Shown: piece by piece, positions 36,341-46,260 of the stretch
Layout of the letters: every line of letters starts with the position of its first letter
Numbering within the stretch: the stretch's first letter is position 1
Assembly (NCBI RefSeq): GCF_034720595.1
Contig: NZ_JAYESJ010000001.1
Coordinates: forward strand, 770,001 to 834,000
Length of the DNA: 64,000 bases
DNA from: Rhizobium sp. CC-YZS058
Lineage (GTDB): Bacteria; Pseudomonadota; Alphaproteobacteria; Rhizobiales; Rhizobiaceae
Direction of reading: 5' to 3'
The notes under the pieces: model-generated
The model's input: the letters and a program-made list of their open reading frames with translations, nothing else
Databases searched by the model: none
What the model was told of the DNA's origin: nothing
Made by a program: the position numbers and the translations under genes

Positions 36341-37747
36341 TCACAGCTTGTAGGCCCCCTTGGCGAGCCCGTAGGTCAGCGCCTGTGCGAGATCATGGGC
36401 CTCCTCTTCCCCAAGCCGGTGCTCGGCCACGAGGCGCGCCAGGAAGGCGCAATCCACCCGTCGCGCGACATCGTGGCGGGCGGGGATCGAGGGGAAGGCG
36501 CGGGTGTCGTCGTTGAAGCCGACCGTGTTGTAGAAGCCGGCCGTTTCCGTCGTCATCTCGCGGAAGCGGCGCATGCCTTCGGGGCTGTCATGGAACCACC
36601 AGGCGGGCCCGAGCTTCAGCGCCGGATAGACGCCGGCCAGGGGCGCGAGTTCCCGGGCATAGCTCGTCTCGTCGAGCGTGAAGAGAATGATCGACACGCG
36701 CGGGTCGGTTCCGACGGCGTCCAGCATGGGCTTCAGCGCCCGGACATAATCGGTCTGCGTTGGGATATCGAAACCCTTGTCACGTCCGAACTTCTTGAAG
36801 ATCGTCGGCGAATGGTTGCGCCAGGAGCCAGGGTGGATCTGCATGACCAGACCATCCTCGGCGCTCATCTTTGCCATTTCCGTCAGCATCTGCGCACGAA
36901 ACAGGGCCCGCTGCCGCTCGTCCGCGCGCCCGCTGCGCACGCTGTCGAACAGGCTCTGCGCCTCGGCCGCCGAAAGATTGGCGGTCTCGGCCGAAGCGAG
37001 ACCATGATCGGTGGCGGTCGCCCCGAAGGACTGGAAATAGGCGCGGCGGTTACGATGCGCTTCCAGATAGCCCTGCCAGCGGCCGGTGTCGCAGCCGCTG
37101 ATTTCGCCAAGCCGATCGAGCGCCGTGCCGAATCCTTCGAAGTCCGGATCGATCACCGCGTCCGGCCGATAGGCGGGGACGACACGTCCGCTCCAGCCGC
37201 TTTCCCGGATCATGCGGTGGGAGGACAGCTCGTCGAGCGCGCCGTCCGTGGTCGAGATCACCTCGATGTTGAAGCGCTCGAACAAGGCGCGCGGCCGGAA
37301 GGCGTCGGTCTGCAGCAAGGCTGCGATCGCATCATAGTGCCGGTCGGCATTGGCGGGGGTCAGCGGCTCTTCGAGGCCGAAGAGGTTGGCAAAGGTGTAA
37401 TCGAGCCAGAGCCGGGTCGGCGTTCCGCGGAAGAGGTAGTAGTTCTCGGCAAAGATCCGCCAGATCTTGCGGCCGTCGGTTTCCACGGCCGAGCCGTCGA
37501 GCGTCGGCACGCCGAGATCCTCGAGCCGCACGCCCTGGCTGAACAGCATGCGGAAAATATAATGGTCGGGCACGATGAGAAGCTGGGCCGGATCCGGAAA
37601 CAGGGCGTTCTCGGCATACCAGCGCGGGTCGGTGTGACCATGCGGGCTGATGATCGGCAGATCCTTGATCGCAGCATAGAGATCACGCGCCACGGTGCGG
37701 GCGGCGTCATCGGTCGGGAACAGCAAATCCGGTGCAACAAGGGTCAT
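36341..37747 (-). CDS. uxaC: glucuronate isomerase UxaC
   Basis: 468 aa, the normal size. It interconverts D-glucuronate/D-fructuronate and D-galacturonate/D-tagaturonate. Visible marks: SPHGHTDPRWYAEN near residue 34 with HxH, LWLDYTFANLFGLEEPLT, MQIHPGSWRNHSP and the C-terminal IPARHDVARRVDCAFLA. First gene of the leftward uronate operon; its product fructuronate is reduced by the enzyme of the divergent operon (37902-39389). Confidence 0.96.
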   Translation of the reverse strand: MTLVAPDLLFPTDDAARTVARDLYAAIKDLPIISPHGHTDPRWYAENALFPDPAQLLIVPDHYIFRMLFSQGVRLEDLGVPTLDGSAVETDGRKIWRIFAENYYLFRGTPTRLWLDYTFANLFGLEEPLTPANADRHYDAIAALLQTDAFRPRALFERFNIEVISTTDGALDELSSHRMIRESGWSGRVVPAYRPDAVIDPDFEGFGTALDRLGEISGCDTGRWQGYLEAHRNRRAYFQSFGATATDHGLASAETANLSAAEAQSLFDSVRSGRADERQRALFRAQMLTEMAKMSAEDGLVMQIHPGSWRNHSPTIFKKFGRDKGFDIPTQTDYVRALKPMLDAVGTDPRVSIILFTLDETSYARELAPLAGVYPALKLGPAWWFHDSPEGMRRFREMTTETAGFYNTVGFNDDTRAFPSIPARHDVARRVDCAFLARLVAEHRLGEEEAHDLAQALTYGLAKGAYKL

Positions 37748-37803
37748 GAGATCAGCCGCTCCTCCTTCGGCTTTCGCAATCGGTAAGCAGAAGACGACAT
37801 CAT

Positions 37804-37838
37804 GTCAACATACAAAAAAACACCAGTTGTATGATGAC
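37804..37838. promoter_or_regulatory. inverted-repeat operator between the two uronate operons
   Basis: GTCAACATACAA (37804-37815) and TTGTATGATGAC (37827-37838) are inverted copies matching in 11 of 12 positions with an 11-base spacer, in the gap between uxaC and the fructuronate reductase gene. Position and symmetry fit the GntR/FadR-type regulator encoded at 33268. A possible -35 box TTGACG follows at 37845-37850 for the rightward operon. Confidence 0.6.
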
Positions 37839-37901
37839 TTTTGCTTGACGGAGCTGCGCTGGTTTTGGCACTCATGCCTTACGCTCAATGGGGGAGGAAC
37901 C

Positions 37902-39389
37902 ATGGAGATTTCGGAGGAGGCGTCCGCACGGCGCCTATGCAATGACACGCTGCCGATGCTTCCGGACACGGTTGGCCGGCCGGGCTATGATCGCAGCCGC
38001 GTCACCGCAGGTATCGTGCATCTTGGTCTTGGCGCCTTTCATCGCGCCCATCAGGCGGCGATCGTCGACAAGTGCCTGGCTGCCGGCGAGGCGGAGTGGG
38101 GCATCATCGGCGCTTCGCTGCGCAGCCCCGAGACGCGCGACGCGCTGGCCCCGCAGGATGGGCTCTATACGCTTGCGGTGGTCGATGGCGGCGGCGAACA
38201 GCTCTCCGTCGTCGGGTCTCTGCTCGATGTCCTGGTCGCCCCCGATTCGCCGCAGGCCCTGGTCGCGCATCTCACCCATTCCACGATCCGCATCGTCACG
38301 CTGACCGTCACCGAGAAGGCCTATCTGCGCACCGCGTCGGGCGCGCTCGCTCTGGATCATCCCGATCTCGTCCATGACCGCGCAGCGCCGGAGAACCCGC
38401 GGACGATCTACGGCTTTCTGACCGAGGCGATCGTTCGCCGGCGCGCGCTGGGCCTTGCGCCCTTCACCATCCTCTCCTGCGACAATCTTCCATCAAACGG
38501 TGCGACGCTCAAACGCCTGCTTGTCTCCTTCGCCACCGCGCGTGATGCGGCGCTCGGCGCCTATGTGGAGAGCAGCATCGCCTGTCCGTCCAGCATGGTC
38601 GATCGCATCGTTCCCGCCACGACAGACGAGGATCGCGCCCGGATTGCCGATACCTTGGGCGTTCGCGATGCCTGGCCGGTTTCGACCGAGCCCTTTCTGC
38701 AATGGGTGATCGAGGATCACTTTCCGGCGGGACGGCCCGCCTGGGAGCGGTTCGGGGTGGAGATGGTTGCCGACGTCGCGCCCTTCGAGGAGATGAAGCT
38801 GCGGCTGCTGAACGGCGCGCATTCGGCAATCGCCTATCTCGGTCTGCTGTTCGGCAAGACCACCGTGTCCGAAGCTTTCGCCGAGCCGCTGATCCGCCGT
38901 TTCGTGCTCGGCCTCTGGGCCGAGGCGATCCCCTCCCTGCCGATGGGCGCCGGCCTCGACCCCCAGAGCTACACGGCCAGCCTCAAGCGCCGCTTCGACA
39001 ATCCGGCGCTGAAACATCGCACCGCGCAAATCGCCAATGACGGCAGCCAGAAGCTGCCGCAGCGGATTTTGAGCGTGGCTGCCGAGCGGCTCGAGGCCGG
39101 CGGGTCCGCCCAGCATCTGATGCTCGTGCCGGCCGCCTGGCTCGCTGCCGCCAGGGCGCGCGGCGCGGCGCCGGCCGCCGGCACCTTCACCGATCCGCTC
39201 GACGCGCAATTGGCGGAGATCTTCGCGCAGACGCGCGACGCGCGCGCCACGGTGGATGCCGCCTTTGCGGCAGCGGGCCTTGCCACCGGCCTCGCAGTGC
39301 GGGAGCGCCTCGTCGATCTTGCCGCCGCCCATTTGGATCGTCTCTGGCAGCATGGCGCCGAGGCCACAGTGAAGGAGATGCTCGCATGA
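37902..39389 (+). CDS. uxuB: mannitol dehydrogenase-family fructuronate reductase (UxuB-like)
   Basis: 495 aa from ATG 37902, which has a strong GGGGAGGA site; the open frame extends farther upstream but without a good start. NAD domain motif [16 protein letters not shown] near residue 34 and the catalytic [16 protein letters not shown] near 298 mark the long-chain mannitol dehydrogenase family. In this operon it should reduce D-fructuronate to D-mannonate, the substrate of the dehydratase encoded next (4-base overlap). Mannitol or tagaturonate specificity is possible but less fitting. Confidence 0.9.
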   Translation: MEISEEASARRLCNDTLPMLPDTVGRPGYDRSRVTAGIVHLGLGAFHRAHQAAIVDKCLAAGEAEWGIIGASLRSPETRDALAPQDGLYTLAVVDGGGEQLSVVGSLLDVLVAPDSPQALVAHLTHSTIRIVTLTVTEKAYLRTASGALALDHPDLVHDRAAPENPRTIYGFLTEAIVRRRALGLAPFTILSCDNLPSNGATLKRLLVSFATARDAALGAYVESSIACPSSMVDRIVPATTDEDRARIADTLGVRDAWPVSTEPFLQWVIEDHFPAGRPAWERFGVEMVADVAPFEEMKLRLLNGAHSAIAYLGLLFGKTTVSEAFAEPLIRRFVLGLWAEAIPSLPMGAGLDPQSYTASLKRRFDNPALKHRTAQIANDGSQKLPQRILSVAAERLEAGGSAQHLMLVPAAWLAAARARGAAPAAGTFTDPLDAQLAEIFAQTRDARATVDAAFAAAGLATGLAVRERLVDLAAAHLDRLWQHGAEATVKEMLA

Positions 39390-41314
39390 AGGAAACCTGG
39401 CGCTGGTTCGGCCCCGACGATACGGTGACGCTCGCCCATGTCCGCCAGGCGGGCGCGAGCGGCATCGTCACGGCGCTGCATCACTTGAATGACGGCCGCG
39501 CCTGGCCCGCCGACGAGATTGCCAGGCGCAAGGCGGAGATCGAAGCGGCGGGTCTCACATGGGACGTGGTCGAGAGCATGATCGTCCACGAGGACATCAA
39601 GACCCGCAGCGGCCGTTATCGCGACTATATCGAAAACTACAAGCAGTCGGTGCGGGCCATCGCCGCCGCGGGCATCAAGACGCTCTGCTACAATTTCATG
39701 GCGATCACCGACTGGACGCGCACCGACCTGCATGCCCCCATGCCACATGGCGGCGACGCCCTGCGCTTCGATATCGTCGATTTCTGCGCCTATGACGTCC
39801 TCGTTCTCAAGCGCAAGGGCGCGGAGGCCGATCATCCCGAAGCGCGGATCGAGGCGGCGCGCGCGCGGCTTGCCGCCATGAGCGAGAGCGATCTCGCCCG
39901 ACTGGAAACCAACCTGATCGGCTGGGTTCCAGCCCGCGAATTCATCTTCGACCGCGACAGTTTCCGCCGGGCGCTTGCCGTCTACGACGATCTGACGGAG
40001 GAGGGCCTGCGCGAAAACCTCTTCAACTTCCTGCGCGAGGTCGTGCCGGTGGCCGAAGAGGTGGGTGTGCGCATGGCGATCCACCCGGACGATCCGGCCT
40101 TTCCGATCTTCGGCCTGCCGCGGGTCGTGTCTTCCGCCTCGGCGGCCGAGTCCCTGCTCAACGCGGTGGACTCGCCCACCAACGGCCTGACCCTGTGCAC
40201 CGGCTCCTACGGGTCGAATGCCGAAAACGACCTGCCTGCCATGGCGGCGCGGTTCGGCCCAAAGATCCATTTCGCCCATCTGCGCAATGTGACGAAGGAG
40301 GCCGATGGTTCCTTCCACGAGGCCGAGCACCTTAGCGGCGACACGGACATGGTGCGCGTCGTGGCAGGCCTGATGCGCGAGGAGGCACGCCGGCGCGACG
40401 AGGGTCGGGAGGACTGGCAGATCCCCATGCGCCCCGACCACGGCCACGCCATCATCGACGACATCGGCAAACGCGTGAACCCCGGCTACTCCTGCATCGG
40501 CCGCCTGAAGGGCCTTGCCGAGCTGCGGGGGATCCAGACGACGTTGACGCAGACGGCGTATCCCTCTGCCTTCAGCCTCCGTGGACAGCGGATTGCGGTG
40601 ACTGGCGCCAACACCGGGATCGGGCAGGGGATCGCCCTCGCCATCGCCCGCGCCGGCGGCACGGTGATCGGCATCGGACGCTCTTCCATGGAGGAGACCG
40701 CCGGCCTTGTGGAGGGGCAGGGGGGTACCTTCGTCGCGGTCAAGGGTGATATTGCCGACAGCAAAGCCTCGGTCGCGCTGCTCGAAGAGATGATGGCGGA
40801 GGCCCCGCTCGATGGGTTGGTCAACAATGCCGGCATCATCCGACGTGCCGATGCGGTAGACTTCACGGAGGAGGACTGGGACCAGGTGATGGATGTCAAC
40901 CTGCGCAGCCTGTTCTTCCTCTGCCAGGCCTATGGCCGCTCCTGCATGGCCAGGGGCCGGGCGGGCCGCATCGTCAACATTGCCTCGCTTCTCTCCTTCC
41001 AAGGAGGTATCCGCGTGTCGTCCTATACGGCCTCGAAACATGGCGTGCTCGGCATCACGCGCCTGCTGGCCAATGAGTGGGCGGCCAAGGGCATCAATGT
41101 CAATGTGATCGCGCCGGGCTATATCGAGACCAACAATACGGAAGCGCTGCGCAATGATCCCGACCGCAGCAGGGCCATTCTCGACCGGATTCCGGCCGGT
41201 CGCTGGGGCGAAGCGCGGGATATCGGCGATGCTGCGGTCTTTCTCCTGTCCGAGGCATCGCGGTACATGCATGGCGCCGTCCTGCCGGTGGATGGCGGAT
41301 GGCTGGCGAGGTAA
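39386..41314 (+). CDS. uxuA: mannonate dehydratase fused in frame to a KduD-like SDR
   Basis: One uninterrupted frame of 642 aa. Residues 1-384 are a full-length UxuA ([61 protein letters not shown]), which makes 2-keto-3-deoxygluconate (KDG) from mannonate. Residues about 397-642 are a full [39 protein letters not shown] and VDGGW, close to KduD, which makes KDG from 2,5-diketo-3-deoxygluconate. The two normally sit in separate genes. A TTG codon at 40544 could start the SDR separately. If real, the fusion joins two enzymes that deliver the same product. Overlaps uxuB by 4 bases. Confidence 0.87.
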   Translation: MKETWRWFGPDDTVTLAHVRQAGASGIVTALHHLNDGRAWPADEIARRKAEIEAAGLTWDVVESMIVHEDIKTRSGRYRDYIENYKQSVRAIAAAGIKTLCYNFMAITDWTRTDLHAPMPHGGDALRFDIVDFCAYDVLVLKRKGAEADHPEARIEAARARLAAMSESDLARLETNLIGWVPAREFIFDRDSFRRALAVYDDLTEEGLRENLFNFLREVVPVAEEVGVRMAIHPDDPAFPIFGLPRVVSSASAAESLLNAVDSPTNGLTLCTGSYGSNAENDLPAMAARFGPKIHFAHLRNVTKEADGSFHEAEHLSGDTDMVRVVAGLMREEARRRDEGREDWQIPMRPDHGHAIIDDIGKRVNPGYSCIGRLKGLAELRGIQTTLTQTAYPSAFSLRGQRIAVTGANTGIGQGIALAIARAGGTVIGIGRSSMEETAGLVEGQGGTFVAVKGDIADSKASVALLEEMMAEAPLDGLVNNAGIIRRADAVDFTEEDWDQVMDVNLRSLFFLCQAYGRSCMARGRAGRIVNIASLLSFQGGIRVSSYTASKHGVLGITRLLANEWAAKGINVNVIAPGYIETNNTEALRNDPDRSRAILDRIPAGRWGEARDIGDAAVFLLSEASRYMHGAVLPVDGGWLAR

Positions 41315-41316
41315 TC

Positions 41317-41655
41317 ATGGTTCAGAGCACCGACATTTTCATGCGCGCCTCGGAAGGCACGTGGCAGCAGACGCCCGACGGCAATCGCCGGCGGATCGTC
41401 TGCTATACCGAGGAACTGATGATGGTCGAGTTCGCCTTCGAGGAAGGCGGTGAGGGCTGGATCCATCATCACCCGCATGTGCAATCGAGCTATGTCGCGG
41501 AGGGAACCTTCGATGTCACCATCGACGGCCGGACCGAACGGCTGACCGCCGGCGACAGCTTCATCGTGCCCTCCGGACTGAAGCACGGGGTCAAGGCGTT
41601 GGAAAAGGGGCGGCTGGTGGATTGCTTCACCCCGCACCGTGCCGACTTCCTTTAG
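41317..41655 (+). CDS. kdgF: KdgF-like cupin, unsaturated uronate to 5-keto-4-deoxyuronate
   Basis: 112 aa from ATG 41317; ATG 41299, overlapping the fusion gene, is possible but lacks a better site. A single cupin barrel closely follows the KdgF pattern: metal ligands H50, H52, Q56 (IHHHPHVQ) and His in LKHGVKAL, ending in CFTPHRADFL. KdgF linearises the 4,5-unsaturated galacturonate left by pectate or alginate lyases, feeding KduI. It thus links polysaccharide breakdown to the uronate pathway of this locus. Last gene of the rightward operon. Confidence 0.88.
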   Translation: MVQSTDIFMRASEGTWQQTPDGNRRRIVCYTEELMMVEFAFEEGGEGWIHHHPHVQSSYVAEGTFDVTIDGRTERLTAGDSFIVPSGLKHGVKALEKGRLVDCFTPHRADFL

Positions 41656-41694
41656 CGTCTCTCGCCTCGGAGAGCGCAATCGCGCCGATCTTAT

Positions 41695-42723
41695 TCAGTC
41701 CCGCCGCTTCCGTGTCTGCAGGGCAGTTTCGCCATAGAGGGTGCGGTAGCGGCGGGTGAAGTCGCCGAAGTGGGGGAAGCCCCAGCGGCTGGCGATGGCG
41801 GCGATCGAGGCGTCGTCGTGATCGGCGCGCAGCAGGTCGGCGCGCACCCGCGCAAGCCGGCGTTCGATGATCCACTGAACCGGCGTCTTGCCGAGCTCGC
41901 GGCGAAAGGCAAGCTGCAGGGAGCGGACGCCCGTATGAGCGATGGCGGCGATCTCGGCAACGGTCAGGCGCGATTGCAACTGCGCCTCGATATAGTCCAT
42001 CGCGCGGCGAACCGGCCAGGAGGGGCGGAGCGCGGTGCCGGTATGGCTGTCGCCGCTCACCTTGGGCCAGCTTGCGAGGAACTGGTAGAGGATCATTTCC
42101 TCCAGCAGGCTCGCCGTCATGTCGCCGGCATCGATCCCCTCTCGCCGCCGCAGATAGAGCAGGCGGAAATTGTGCCGGAAGGCGCGCATGGCCGGGCCTT
42201 CCACATCCACGACAGGCTGAAACTGGGGAAAAGGCAGCTCATCCTTGCCCTCCAGCGCCAGATGGCAGGCAAGCAGCGCCTCGCGGTCCACGGTGCCTGC
42301 GAAAGCCGAGAAGCCAGGCGAGGCCTCTTCCGTCACCATTTCATCGAAGGCGACGAACATGGCCTTGCCGGGTGCGCCGATGAAATCCGAATGGGAATTC
42401 CGCCGCACCATGGAGCCTTCGGTCACGAAGCGGATGGTGATCTTGTCGAGCGCCAGCTTGGGCTTGGTGACGAAGCCATGGGGCGCGGTCGTGTCCCATT
42501 GCGTGATCGCCCCGCCATGCACGCCCTTGATATCGAGGAGAAACGGGTCCTTCTTGATCGAGCGGAAGGCGACGCTCAGGAAACTCATGGCGTTCAGCTG
42601 CTCGAGCTGCGTCCGCTCCGGCGAGAACAAGGCAAATTTCGACGGCGGGGGAACCCAGTCGGTACCTGCGAGGGAAAGGCCTGCCATCGGATCGACCCAG
42701 CGTATGGCAAGGGGTTCTTGCAC
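41695..42723 (-). CDS. AraC family transcriptional regulator
   Basis: 342 aa from GTG 42723; ATG 42687 is an alternative start. The N-terminal part (about 50-210) matches the AraC ligand-binding type 2 domain. The C-terminal double HTH (about 235-335) reads MDYIEAQLQSRLTVAEIAAIAHTGVRSLQLAFRRELGKTPVQWI and FPHFGDFTRRYRTLYGETA. It converges on kdgF and has no divergent partner, so its target is not clear from position; uronate genes or the neighbouring chemoreceptor are candidates. Confidence 0.88.
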   Translation of the reverse strand: MQEPLAIRWVDPMAGLSLAGTDWVPPPSKFALFSPERTQLEQLNAMSFLSVAFRSIKKDPFLLDIKGVHGGAITQWDTTAPHGFVTKPKLALDKITIRFVTEGSMVRRNSHSDFIGAPGKAMFVAFDEMVTEEASPGFSAFAGTVDREALLACHLALEGKDELPFPQFQPVVDVEGPAMRAFRHNFRLLYLRRREGIDAGDMTASLLEEMILYQFLASWPKVSGDSHTGTALRPSWPVRRAMDYIEAQLQSRLTVAEIAAIAHTGVRSLQLAFRRELGKTPVQWIIERRLARVRADLLRADHDDASIAAIASRWGFPHFGDFTRRYRTLYGETALQTRKRRD

Positions 42724-43054
42724 ATCTGCACATCAAGGCATGAAGAATAAAACGATGTGCCGTTCCGGTCCACCGAAATCGCCGGGACGCAGAAGAAAAT
42801 CTGACGGCAACCCTCTGATTTTGACAACTTTTTCGCGAAAATTCGAACGATCTACCCGCTCTGCGCAGAGGTGGTCAGGGCCGGCGCCGAGCGCACGGCC
42901 CTTTCCTCGACCGAGAGAACCAAACCGGTTTGAGTCGGCGCCTCCTGATCGCTTCCCCGCGGCCTGCCGGTCTCGGCGTTGGCGGGGCGGCCGGACCCTT
43001 TGGAGCGTAAGAAGAGCGATGCCCCTTACGCCCGCCGGACCGGCCGACCTGCGC
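42724..43054. other. AraC upstream region with two palindromes
   Basis: 331 bases without a gene. Two perfect 12-bp palindromes, TTTTCGCGAAAA (42830-42841) and CTCTGCGCAGAG (42859-42870), lie 107-147 bases before the AraC start. They may be regulator sites. The rest shows nothing. Confidence 0.4.
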
Positions 43055-44995
43055 CTAGAATTCCTCCCAGCTTTCCACCGCCGCCGATGCGGCGCCGCCA
43101 CCTGCCACTCTCAAGAGCGGCTTCTTGGGCAAGACACGTTCGCTCGGTGCGCGCTCGCCTGTCGGTCGTGTGGTGGGACGCGAGGCTGCGGGCCGTGATG
43201 TGGTCTGGCCAAGGCGGAAGCCGGAGACGATCTCGCGCAGGCGATCGACTTCCACGGCAAGGGTCGCGCTTGCGGCGGTCGATTCCTCCACCATGGCTGC
43301 GTTCTGCTGGGTCACTTGGTCCATCTGGTTGACGGCGGTGTTGACCTCCGACAGGCCGACGGATTGCTCGCGCGCCGAGGTGGTGATCGCCTCGACATGC
43401 TGGTTGATGGTGATGACCAGCGCTTCGATGGTCTTGAGCGCCTCGCCGGTCTGGCTGACGAGCTTGACGCCGTTCTGCACCTCTCCGGAGGAATTGCGGA
43501 TCAGGTCCTTGATCTCCTTGGCGGCCTGGGCGGAGCGCTGGGCAAGCTCGCGCACCTCCTGGGCCACGACCGCAAAGCCCTTGCCGGCTTCGCCTGCCCG
43601 CGCCGCTTCCACGCCGGCGTTGAGCGCCAGCAGGTTGGTCTGGAAGGCGATCTCGTCGATCACGCCGATGATCGAGGAGATCTGGTTGGAGGATTGCTCG
43701 ATCTTGCTCATGGCATCCACCGCATCGGCCACCACGGCACCGGACTTGCGGGCGCTGTCATTGGCCTCGATCGCCACCGCGCGGGCTTCTTCGGCGCGTT
43801 TGGAGGAGTTGGAGACATTGGCGGTGATCTCATCGAGCGCGGCGGCGGTTTCCTCCAGCGAGGCCGCCTGCTGCTCAGTGCGCTTGGAGAGATCCTCTGC
43901 GCTGTGGCTGATCTCGCGGGCACCGCTGTCGATCGTCCCGGTTGCCGAGGCCACGGCCTGCATGCTTTCGGCAAGCTGCGAAACTGCTGCGTTGAAATCG
44001 GCGCGCAGGCCTTCGAAGTCGGCGGCGAAGGCCTTGTCGAGACGGAAGGTGAGGTCGCCCTGGGCCAGGTGGCTGAGGCCATCGGCCAGGCTCTCGCTTG
44101 CCTGGCGCATCTCGTCGGCGCGGCGGCGATCCTCGGCCAGGCTGCGGGCGCGCTCGGCTTCGCTTGCGGTCCGGTTGCTGTCCGCTTCTTGTTCCAGCTG
44201 GCGGTTGCGCAGGCCGTTGTCCTTGAAAATCTGCACAGCCTTGGCCATGCCGCCGATCTCGTCGCGCCGGTCGGTGCCGTCCACCACCGTCTGCAGCTGA
44301 CCGTTCGCCAGCTGGTCCATGGTCTTCGACAGGGCGTCGATCGGGCGAACCAGCCAGGCGCGAACGGCCAGAAAGCCGGCGCCGAGCACCACGAGAAGGC
44401 CGACCATGACAACCGCGATCGAGGTATAAATCGCCCCATGCGCCTGATCCGACAGGGCGGACCCCGCCTGTTCCGCGTGCTCGATCATCGTGCTGGTGAC
44501 CTTCGTGAAGTGCGGCGAGAGGGTCAGAAAGGCCGGTTGGCAATCCTTGAGATACATGCCCTGGGCGGCCGCAGCCCCGTCCGGGGATTGGACAAGACGC
44601 GCTGCCGCAATGGTCGGCGCGCAGGTGGTGTCGATGGCGGCCAGGCCCTGCGTCTTCAGCGTCGCGACGTCGGCGTTGCCCGGCAGAGCCTCGATCGCCT
44701 TGTCCATATAGGCGATGAAGGCCTCGCGGGCGGTCTTCAGTTCCTTGTCCGCAAAGGCGATGTCCTCCGCGGAGCGGGCGATCAGCATTTCGGCGACTTC
44801 CGAGCGCATCACCTGCAGGCTTCGGTTGGAGCGCGCGAGGTAGACCGCCGCCTTCTGCTCGCCATTGATCAGCCTGTTATAGTCGCCGTCCATGACGGAC
44901 GTCTGGCGTGCGAGATACAGGGTGCTGCCCAGCGCAAACAGCGCGAACATGGCCATGATGGTGAAGAATTTGCCGACGATGGAAAGATGTTTCAT
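43055..44995 (-). CDS. methyl-accepting chemotaxis protein
   Basis: 646 aa from ATG 44995, preceded by AGAGGAG; the frame continues upstream without a good start. Membrane helices at about 8-28 and 188-210 bracket a helical periplasmic sensor of roughly 160 residues that has two Cys (DTTCAP, LKDCQP). HAMP follows at 210-265, then the signalling coiled coil with the hairpin tip [24 protein letters not shown] written here only in part. The C-terminus ESWEEF fits the WxxF tether that docks CheR/CheB. The ligand is unknown; uronate genes adjoin it. Confidence 0.93.
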   Translation of the reverse strand: MKHLSIVGKFFTIMAMFALFALGSTLYLARQTSVMDGDYNRLINGEQKAAVYLARSNRSLQVMRSEVAEMLIARSAEDIAFADKELKTAREAFIAYMDKAIEALPGNADVATLKTQGLAAIDTTCAPTIAAARLVQSPDGAAAAQGMYLKDCQPAFLTLSPHFTKVTSTMIEHAEQAGSALSDQAHGAIYTSIAVVMVGLLVVLGAGFLAVRAWLVRPIDALSKTMDQLANGQLQTVVDGTDRRDEIGGMAKAVQIFKDNGLRNRQLEQEADSNRTASEAERARSLAEDRRRADEMRQASESLADGLSHLAQGDLTFRLDKAFAADFEGLRADFNAAVSQLAESMQAVASATGTIDSGAREISHSAEDLSKRTEQQAASLEETAAALDEITANVSNSSKRAEEARAVAIEANDSARKSGAVVADAVDAMSKIEQSSNQISSIIGVIDEIAFQTNLLALNAGVEAARAGEAGKGFAVVAQEVRELAQRSAQAAKEIKDLIRNSSGEVQNGVKLVSQTGEALKTIEALVITINQHVEAITTSAREQSVGLSEVNTAVNQMDQVTQQNAAMVEESTAASATLAVEVDRLREIVSGFRLGQTTSRPAASRPTTRPTGERAPSERVLPKKPLLRVAGGGAASAAVESWEEF

Positions 44996-45314
44996 GCGCC
45001 ACTCCTCTGTGGTCACGGGTCTCGGTGGTCTCGCGGAACATCTGTCCGCGCCGGCGGAGGCAACGGCTGTGCCTGCTCGGAACCCGCTATCCGGGGCCAA
45101 AGCAGCAACGCGCACGTGCCAGATCCGCTTCGCCTCTCTTATTGAGTGCGTTATTGAAATATTACGTTAAAATTAGCTGACGCTTAGCCTGTCAGCCGTG
45201 CTTGACCATCGCCAGACCTGAGCCGCGGCCCTTTACGATTTCTTCAGCATTTTCAGTGGCGCGTGCCAAGACGCGCGGGGTGGCGCCGGCAGCAGGCGGT
45301 GAGGATGCGGAGCC
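44996..45314. other. chemoreceptor upstream region
   Basis: 319 bases between the chemoreceptor start and the RpiR stop. An AT-rich block at 45139-45180 (TTATTGAAATATTACG) could be the promoter or a regulator site. The stem GCTGAC/GTCAGC (45176-45181 and 45191-45196) might end the RpiR transcript or be part of the leader. No gene is seen. Confidence 0.4.
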
Positions 45315-46193
45315 CTAGAGAGGCTGCATGCGGCGCATGTCGGAAAGCTGCCGCTTCATCTGATGGATCCGCGCCTGGTCCTCGGCCGGGCGGCGCATGG
45401 CGACACTGGTGGAGAGAATATCGATGACGACCAGAGCCGCAATGCGCGAGATGGTCGGCGTGTACATATTGGTGTTTTCCAGGGTCTCGACGATCAGTGC
45501 CACGTCGCAATAGGTGACGAGCGGCGAGTCCGAGCCGGTCAGGCCGATGACGACTGCGCCGTTTTCGCGCGCGATGCGGGCGATCTCGATGATCGAGCGG
45601 GTGGTGCCGGTGTTGGAGATGATGAAGGCGACCTCGCCGGGCTTCATCATCGAGGCCACCATCAGCTGCTGGTGGCTGTCGAGCTCGGCCACGCAGGGCA
45701 CGCCGAAGAGCGGGAATTTCTGCTGCGCATCGCGGGCGACGATGCCGGAGGCGCCGAAGCCGAAGAAGACAATGGCGCGCGCCTCGGCCAGCCGGTCGAT
45801 CGCCTTGTGCAGCGCCGCCTTGTCGAGCCGCGAGCGCGCCCAGTCGAGGCTCGTCATCGTATAGTCGAAGATCTTCTCCGCCACCGTCTCCGGGTCGTCC
45901 GTATCCAGCAGCACCGAATGGGTGGCGGGCGTGCCGAAGGCCAGGCTCTGGGCGAGACGGATCTTGAAGTCCTGGAAGCCGTTGCAGCCGATCGCGGTGG
46001 CAAAGCGCAGCACGGTCGGCTGGCTGACTTCGGCAAGCTGTGCCGTTTCGCCGACCGTCGCGCTCATGATCCGACGAGGATCGGCCAGCACGACATCGGC
46101 GACCTTCCGGTCGGATTTGCGCAGCTCCGGCCGCATGGTCCGGATGATCTCTATGATATTGCGGCCCGTGCTGGAGCGCAGATCCGTGTCCAT
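45315..46193 (-). CDS. MurR/RpiR family regulator of the sugar/polyol island
   Basis: 292 aa from ATG 46193 (AAAGGC upstream); a GTG at 46208 is possible. N-terminal HTH_6 domain, about 1-85 (VGETAQLAEVSQPTVLRFATAIGCNGFQDFKIRLA), and C-terminal SIS sugar-phosphate domain, about 120-255 (VFFGFGASGIVARDAQQKF, FIISNTGTTRSIIEIA). Such proteins bind phosphorylated sugars or amino-sugars. It is the last gene of the leftward operon from 50336 and probably controls both divergent operons by binding the AT-rich repeats at 50361-50374 and 50467-50476. Confidence 0.9.
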   Translation of the reverse strand: MDTDLRSSTGRNIIEIIRTMRPELRKSDRKVADVVLADPRRIMSATVGETAQLAEVSQPTVLRFATAIGCNGFQDFKIRLAQSLAFGTPATHSVLLDTDDPETVAEKIFDYTMTSLDWARSRLDKAALHKAIDRLAEARAIVFFGFGASGIVARDAQQKFPLFGVPCVAELDSHQQLMVASMMKPGEVAFIISNTGTTRSIIEIARIARENGAVVIGLTGSDSPLVTYCDVALIVETLENTNMYTPTISRIAALVVIDILSTSVAMRRPAEDQARIHQMKRQLSDMRRMQPL

Positions 46194-46260
46194 GTGCTTG
46201 CCTTTCACGTCCCGCTCCGGCCGAGCGGCAGCCCTTTCAGCTCTACATCACGCACGCGCC

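Noticed and set aside
37695..37901. A 69-residue N-terminal extension of the fructuronate reductase
   Set aside because: It would run through uxaC and the operator region; ATG 37902 has the strong GGGGAGGA site.
38969..41272. A 767-codon open frame on the minus strand
   Set aside because: Antisense to uxuB and the uxuA-SDR fusion, both with full motif sets; the translation has no recognisable domain.
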